This document shows, piece after piece, positions 6,662-10,151 of a stretch of DNA of 10,151 bases. The stretch is from JBHJOF01 sp050330055. Its GTDB lineage: Bacteria; Pseudomonadota; Alphaproteobacteria; Kiloniellales; JAKSDN01. The first letter of the stretch is position 1, and the number at the start of each line of letters is the position of its first letter. The stretch spans positions 1-10,151 of the forward strand of contig JBHJOF010000056.1 in NCBI GenBank assembly GCA_050330055.1. Direction: 5' to 3'. A program made the position numbers and the translations under genes. The notes below the pieces were generated by a model. The model was not told the DNA's origin. It searched no databases and saw nothing but the letters and a program-made list of their open reading frames with translations.

Positions 6662-6676
6662 TGGTACGGGGCTTGC
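6662..6676 (+). promoter_or_regulatory. Sigma-54 (RpoN) promoter of the PII gene
   Basis: TGGTACG-GGGC-TTGC matches the -24/-12 consensus TGGCACG-N4-TTGC with one change (T for C at the fourth base), and has the exact GG-to-GC spacing. Transcription would start near 6688, giving a leader of about 100 bases before ATG 6791. PII genes of the glnK type are classic NtrC/RpoN targets, so function and motif agree. I did not find a clear NtrC enhancer site upstream. Confidence 0.75.
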
Positions 6677-6790
6677 GTAGCGGCGGTGGCTGGCAATCGG
6701 AGCGCCGGCGGGCGAGCGGCTCGGTGCGCCCGAGAACTGAAACGTCGGCGAACGATCGGGAGTGTGGGTCAACAAGAGGGAGCGTGGATC

Positions 6791-7129
6791 ATGAAGATGG
6801 TCATGGCGGTGGTGAAGCCAGCCAAGCTGGACGACGTGCGTCAGGCTCTGCACGACCTGGGCATCGAAGGTTTGACCCTGAGCGAGGTGAAGGGCTTCGG
6901 GCGACAGCGCGGGCAGACCGAGATCTACCGCGGCGCCGAGTACGACGTGCACTTCCTGCCCAAGCTCAAGATCGAGGTCGCCGTGGCCGACGAGCGCGCC
7001 GAAGCCGTGGTCGAGGCGATCCAGGCTGCGGCCAAGACCGGACGCATCGGCGACGGCAAGGTTTTCGTCTACGACCTGGGCCAGGCCATGCGCATCCGCA
7101 CCGGCGAGATCGGCCTGGCCGCGCTCTAG
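6791..7129 (+). CDS. glnK: Nitrogen regulatory PII protein, GlnK type
   Basis: Small trimeric cytoplasmic signal protein that binds ATP/ADP and 2-oxoglutarate and controls targets such as the AmtB ammonium channel, GlnE and NtrB. 112 residues, the standard length. ATG at 6791 follows GAGGGAG eight bases upstream; the frame is open further upstream but PII alignment fixes this start. Visible hallmarks: the T-loop YRGAEY (46-51) with the uridylylation residue Y51, GFGRQRGQTEI (35-45) with Q39, K58, the C-terminal signature TGRIGDGKVFV (83-93) with K90, and RIRTGE (101-106) with R101 and R103. M3 and V4 and the IEVAVAD strand (61-67) look GlnK/GlnZ-like rather than GlnB-like. Odd: residue 11 is Ala in KPAKL where the family almost always has Phe (KPFKL). 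No amtB follows; ptsP does. The sigma-54 promoter upstream fits nitrogen-limitation control. Confidence 0.93.
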   Translation: MKMVMAVVKPAKLDDVRQALHDLGIEGLTLSEVKGFGRQRGQTEIYRGAEYDVHFLPKLKIEVAVADERAEAVVEAIQAAAKTGRIGDGKVFVYDLGQAMRIRTGEIGLAAL

Positions 7130-7285
7130 TCTGGACCGTCGAGGGGTCACCGCGCGGCGCATCGGGCGGTGCCTTCTCGGTCCTGCCGCTGCGCGAAGCC
7201 GGAGATCGAAGTGACCGGATCGGGCTGCCCCCTCTCGTCATGCAGATGATCCGACACGGTCTCTCTTTTGCCATGGGCTTTCTGC

Positions 7286-7291
7286 TACACT
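7286..7291 (+). promoter_or_regulatory. Candidate -10 box for ptsP
   Basis: TACACT preceded by TGC (extended -10 form) lies about 85 bases before the ptsP start. No convincing -35 is seen at the usual distance. If used, transcription would start within the inverted repeat that follows. Confidence 0.35.
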
Positions 7292-7326
7292 CCGCGAAGG
7301 TGCCGCCGACCTTCGCGGAAGGCGGC
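7291..7326 (+). repeat. 11-bp perfect inverted repeat in the ptsP leader, with a competing stem
   Basis: TCCGCGAAGGT (7291-7301) and ACCTTCGCGGA (7309-7319) pair perfectly around the 7-base loop GCCGCCG. No U-tract follows, so it is not a simple intrinsic terminator of glnK. The loop GCCGCC (7302-7307) is also complementary to GGCGGC (7321-7326) just downstream. The two stems overlap and cannot both form, and one base between them is too short for a pseudoknot. It may be an operator, a stabilising leader or a two-state RNA. Confidence 0.55.
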
Positions 7327-7374
7327 GTGCTTGGCTTATGCGTATGCCAATCAACGGAAGTGGGCTGCTGAACC

Positions 7375-9663
7375 GTGACCATGTCTGCCAATGTAAACCT
7401 CGAGAGCGAGCCCGGCAGCTGGGCGGGCGCGCGCGAGCTGCTGCGGCGCCTGCGTGCGATCATGCAGGATCACGGCGAGCTGCAGGGCCGGCTCGACCGG
7501 GTGGTGCGGCTGATCGCCGACTACATGGCGGCAGAGGTCTGCTCGCTCTACGTCATGATGCCCGGCCCGGTGCTCGAGCTCCGCGCTACCAAGGGTCTGC
7601 GGCCGGAGGCCGTGCACCGTACCCGGCTCAAGGTCGGCGAGGGTCTGGTCGGCACCATCGCCGCCAACGCGCGGCCGCTGGTGCTGGCCGAGGCGCAGAG
7701 CCATCCGCTCTTCGCCTACCGGCCGGAGACCGGCGAAGAGATCTATCACTCCTGGCTCGGCGTGCCGCTGCTGCGCGGCGGCCGGGTCAAGGGCGTGCTG
7801 GTAGTGCAGAACGTCATCCCGCGCAGCTACTCCGAGGCCGACGTCGAGGTCTGCGAGACCGTGGCCATGGTGCTGGCCGAGCCGATCGACCGCATGATTG
7901 CCGCCCAGGGCGGTGACGCGCGCGCCACCTCGCTGCCGGCGCGGCTGCAGGGCACGCCGCTCAGCCAGGGCCTGGCCATGGGCACGGCGGTGTTCCACCA
8001 GCGCGGCATCGTCATCTCACGCATCGTGGCGGAGCGGCCCGACGACGAGGTCGAGCGGCTGCGCGCCGCCCTGGTCGCGGTCGAGTCGAGCATCAGCCGG
8101 GGCCTCGCGGCGCAGCCCTCGGAAGCGGACCGCGAGTACCAGGAGATCCTCGAGACCTACCTGATGCTGGTCGAGGACCGCGGTTGGCGCACCCGCATGG
8201 AGGACGCCATCCAAAGCGGACTCAGCGCCGAGGCGGCGGTGCAGAAGGTGCAGAACGAGACCCGCGCGCGCATGCTGAGCATCAAGGACCGCTATCTGCG
8301 CGAGCGACTCAGCGACCTTGAGGACCTGGCGACCCGGCTGCTCGATCAGCTGGTCGGCGACGAGCGGGTCGAGCGCGGTCAGGAGCTGCCGGACGACGCC
8401 GTGGTTGTCGCCCGCAACCTGGGCCCGGCGGAGCTGCTCGACTACGAGCGGCCCCGCCTGCGCGCCGTGCTGCTGGCCGAGGGCTCGGCCACGGCGCACG
8501 TCACCATCGTCGCCCGCTCGCTCAACATCCCGCTGATCGGCCGCTGCCCCGGCGTCATCACCCAGATCTCCGACGGCGACTTCGTGATCGTCGACGGCGA
8601 GCGCGGCCAGGTTCTGGTGCGGCCGACCGAGAGCGTGCGCGCCGCCTTCGCGCGTAGCATCGCCAGCCATGCCGAGGCGCAGGCCGGATTCCAGGCCCTG
8701 CGTGACCTGCCAGCGGTCAGCAAGGACAGCGTCGCGGTCGCGCTCAACGCCAACGCCGGCCTGCTGATCGATCTGCCGGCGGTGCGCGACAGCGGCGCCC
8801 AGGGCATCGGCCTCTATCGCACGGAAGTCGCCTTCATGGTGCGCGATCGCCTGCCCGACGTGGCGGCGCAGGCCGAGCTCTATGCCGGCATCCTGGACGA
8901 GATGGGCGAGCGGCCGGTGGTCTTCCGCACCCTCGACGTCGGCGGCGACAAGGCGCTGCCCTTCCTGCAGATGGACGATGACGAGGAGAACCCGGCCATG
9001 GGCTGGCGCGCTCTTCGGGTCAGCCTGGACCGGCCGGCGCTGCTGCGCCAGCAGCTCCAGGCCATGATCCAGGCGGCGGCCGGCCGGCGGCTCAATGTCG
9101 TGTTCCCCATGGTCACCGAGGTCGCCGAATTGGAAGCCGCACGGTCCATCCTGGAGGAGGAACTGGCCGCCTGGCAGTCGAAGGGTGGCGCGGCGCCGGG
9201 CGAGATCAAGGTCGGCGCCATGCTCGAGGTGCCGGCCCTGCTCTGGCAGCTTCCGGCACTCTTCGCCCGCGCCGATTTCGTCTCGGTCGGCAGCAACGAT
9301 CTCTTCCAGTTCGTCTTCGCCTGCGACCGCGGCAGCCCGCGGCTGAGTGACCGCTACGACGTCTTGTCGCCGGTCTTCCTGCGGCTGTTCAGACAGCTCG
9401 CGGCCGAGGCCGAGGCGGCCGAAACGCCGCTGTCGCTCTGCGGCGAGCTGTCCGGCCGGCCGCTCGAGGCCATGGCGCTGATCGGCTGCGGCCTGCGCAG
9501 TCTCTCGATGCCGCCTGTCCGGGTCCCCGCGGTCAAGGCCATGCTGCACAGCCTCGACGTCGGCCAGCTCCGGGCCCATCTGCAGGACCTGCTGGACTCG
9601 CCGCGCCACAGCCTGCGCGACGACCTCGCCGCCTTCGCCGCCCGGCACGGTGTTCAAGTGTAA
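7375..9663 (+). CDS. ptsP: Enzyme I of the nitrogen phosphotransferase system (GAF-containing PtsP)
   Basis: Cytoplasmic phosphoenolpyruvate-protein phosphotransferase that starts the nitrogen PTS relay to NPr (PtsO) and EIIA-Ntr. 762 residues, the usual length for PtsP. An N-terminal GAF sensor domain (about 20-175; LKVGEGLVGTI 85-95, LGVPLL 128-133) is followed by the helical HPr-binding part (about 192-330). The swivelling phosphohistidine domain comes next, with H375 in GSATAHVTI. The PEP-binding TIM barrel follows: GIGLYRTEVAFM 477-488, FRTLDVGGDK 517-526, NPAMGWRALR 539-548, E618 in MLEVP, SVGSNDLFQF 637-646 and the catalytic Cys C689 in SLCGELSG. All key residues are present. Start: GTG at 7375, 11 bases after GGAAGTGGG; ATG at 7381 is the alternative and would remove two residues. 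In E. coli the GAF domain senses glutamine; next to glnK this fits nitrogen signalling. ptsO and ptsN are not in the window. Confidence 0.96.
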   Translation: MTMSANVNLESEPGSWAGARELLRRLRAIMQDHGELQGRLDRVVRLIADYMAAEVCSLYVMMPGPVLELRATKGLRPEAVHRTRLKVGEGLVGTIAANARPLVLAEAQSHPLFAYRPETGEEIYHSWLGVPLLRGGRVKGVLVVQNVIPRSYSEADVEVCETVAMVLAEPIDRMIAAQGGDARATSLPARLQGTPLSQGLAMGTAVFHQRGIVISRIVAERPDDEVERLRAALVAVESSISRGLAAQPSEADREYQEILETYLMLVEDRGWRTRMEDAIQSGLSAEAAVQKVQNETRARMLSIKDRYLRERLSDLEDLATRLLDQLVGDERVERGQELPDDAVVVARNLGPAELLDYERPRLRAVLLAEGSATAHVTIVARSLNIPLIGRCPGVITQISDGDFVIVDGERGQVLVRPTESVRAAFARSIASHAEAQAGFQALRDLPAVSKDSVAVALNANAGLLIDLPAVRDSGAQGIGLYRTEVAFMVRDRLPDVAAQAELYAGILDEMGERPVVFRTLDVGGDKALPFLQMDDDEENPAMGWRALRVSLDRPALLRQQLQAMIQAAAGRRLNVVFPMVTEVAELEAARSILEEELAAWQSKGGAAPGEIKVGAMLEVPALLWQLPALFARADFVSVGSNDLFQFVFACDRGSPRLSDRYDVLSPVFLRLFRQLAAEAEAAETPLSLCGELSGRPLEAMALIGCGLRSLSMPPVRVPAVKAMLHSLDVGQLRAHLQDLLDSPRHSLRDDLAAFAARHGVQV

Positions 9664-9679
9664 CAGGCCAGAGACGCCG

Positions 9680-10151
9680 CTACTCCAACGGCAGGCCGAC
9701 GTAGTTCTCGGCCAGTGAGGCCTGCGCGGCGCGCGAGCTCATCAGGTAGTCGAGCTCGGCCAGCTGCACGCGTTCCTGGAACGCGCCCTGGTCCGGGAAG
9801 CGGTGCAGCAGCGAGGTCATCCACCAGGAGAAGCGCTCAGCCTTCCAGACCCGGCGCAGGCAGGTCTCGGAGTAGGCCTCCAGCAGGTCGGCCTTGCCCG
9901 TCTTGTAGTAGCGGGTGAAGGCGCGTGACAGGTAGTGGATGTCAGAGGCCGCCAGGTTCAGGCCCTTGGCGCCGGTGGGCGGCACGATGTGCGCCGCGTC
10001 GCCGGCCAGGAACAGGCGATGTTGGCGCATCGGCTCGGCGACGAAGCTGCGCAGCGGCGCGATGCTCTTCTCGATCGCGGGGCCAGTCACCAGGCGCGCC
10101 GCGACCTCTTCGGGCAGGCGGCGCTTCAGCTCGTCCCAGAAGCGTTCGTCC
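9680..10151 (-). CDS. pobA: 4-hydroxybenzoate 3-monooxygenase, C-terminal part (N-terminus outside window)
   Basis: FAD-dependent NADPH monooxygenase that converts 4-hydroxybenzoate to protocatechuate, feeding the beta-ketoadipate pathway. The last 156 residues are visible, about 40% of the roughly 390-residue family; the frame is open at the right edge. In the visible numbering, the FAD-binding GDAAHIVPPTGAKGLNLAASD lies at 50-70 (GD 50-51), preceded by EKSIAPLRSFVAEPM (27-41). KAERFSWWMTSLLHRFPD and the C-terminal ENYVGLPLE are near-identical to known PobA, so the specific assignment is strong. It is convergent with ptsP (16 bases between stops) and no terminator is visible in that gap. The usual neighbour pobR would be beyond the right edge, so regulation cannot be seen here. 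Confidence 0.95.
   Translation of the reverse strand, partial: DERFWDELKRRLPEEVAARLVTGPAIEKSIAPLRSFVAEPMRQHRLFLAGDAAHIVPPTGAKGLNLAASDIHYLSRAFTRYYKTGKADLLEAYSETCLRRVWKAERFSWWMTSLLHRFPDQGAFQERVQLAELDYLMSSRAAQASLAENYVGLPLE

Noticed and set aside
6334..7129. Long upstream extension of the PII reading frame (from 6686)
   Set aside because: PII proteins begin at MKxV; the extension is Arg-rich and lies upstream of the ribosome site at the ATG 6791 start.
7130..7200. Intrinsic terminator after glnK
   Set aside because: Only weak GC-rich pairings with a wobble and no U-tract.
7291..7326. H-type pseudoknot in the ptsP leader
   Set aside because: One base between the 11-bp stem and the downstream strand is too short to cross the stem, so the two pairings must be alternatives.
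6403..7371. 322-codon plus-strand frame overlapping glnK
   Set aside because: Its later part runs through glnK out of frame with a low-complexity Arg-rich translation; only the first part is noted as a weak coding-like stretch.
8017..9657. 546-codon open frame on the minus strand opposite ptsP
   Set aside because: The composition is typical of an antisense shadow, and ptsP on the plus strand contains all family motifs.
9661..9682. Bidirectional terminator between ptsP and pobA
   Set aside because: The gap is 16 bases and shows no stem or U-tract.

Overview
GC-rich window with dense, high-GC3 coding on both strands. The gene set (PtsP, a GlnK-type PII protein with a sigma-54 promoter, PobA, and a FecR-domain secreted-type protein) suggests an alphaproteobacterium of the Rhodospirillales/Kiloniellales kind. 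That placement is inference from protein style, not a phylogenetic result.

Layout. (1) 1-3097, minus strand: a CUT1-type ABC importer operon read right to left, with a solute-binding protein, a MalF-type permease and a MalG-type permease. The last runs off the left edge, and no ATPase is inside the window. A strong hairpin lies between the binding-protein gene and the first permease gene. (2) 3098-3382: a divergent control region with a good sigma-70 promoter for the importer. It is overlaid by AT-rich palindromes and three copies of CTAAACC, which together look like an operator. (3) 3383-4678, plus strand: a metal-dependent amidohydrolase of the imidazolonepropionase-like type, divergent from the importer. 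(4) 4685-6244, minus strand: a FecR-domain protein with an acidic linker and a C-terminal beta-sandwich-like domain, convergent with the amidohydrolase. (5) 6245-6790: a 546-base gap holding a candidate promoter for the FecR gene and a near-consensus sigma-54 promoter for the PII gene. (6) 6791-7129, plus strand: glnK-type PII. (7) 7130-7374: a 245-base gap with an 11-bp perfect hairpin in the likely ptsP leader. (8) 7375-9663, plus strand: ptsP, enzyme I of the nitrogen PTS. (9) 9680-10151, minus strand: the C-terminal 156 residues of PobA, convergent with ptsP.

How the parts may work together: the importer and the amidohydrolase share a control region and may form an uptake-and-hydrolysis unit for one unknown compound. 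GlnK and PtsP both sense nitrogen status (2-oxoglutarate/ATP and, by analogy with E. coli PtsP, glutamine), so their adjacency makes a small nitrogen-signalling locus. The FecR protein and PobA look unrelated to these. I see no mobile element, CRISPR array, tRNA, rRNA or clearly new defence or other system. The most interesting items are regulatory: the divergent operator, the intercistronic hairpin, the sigma-54 promoter and the ptsP leader.
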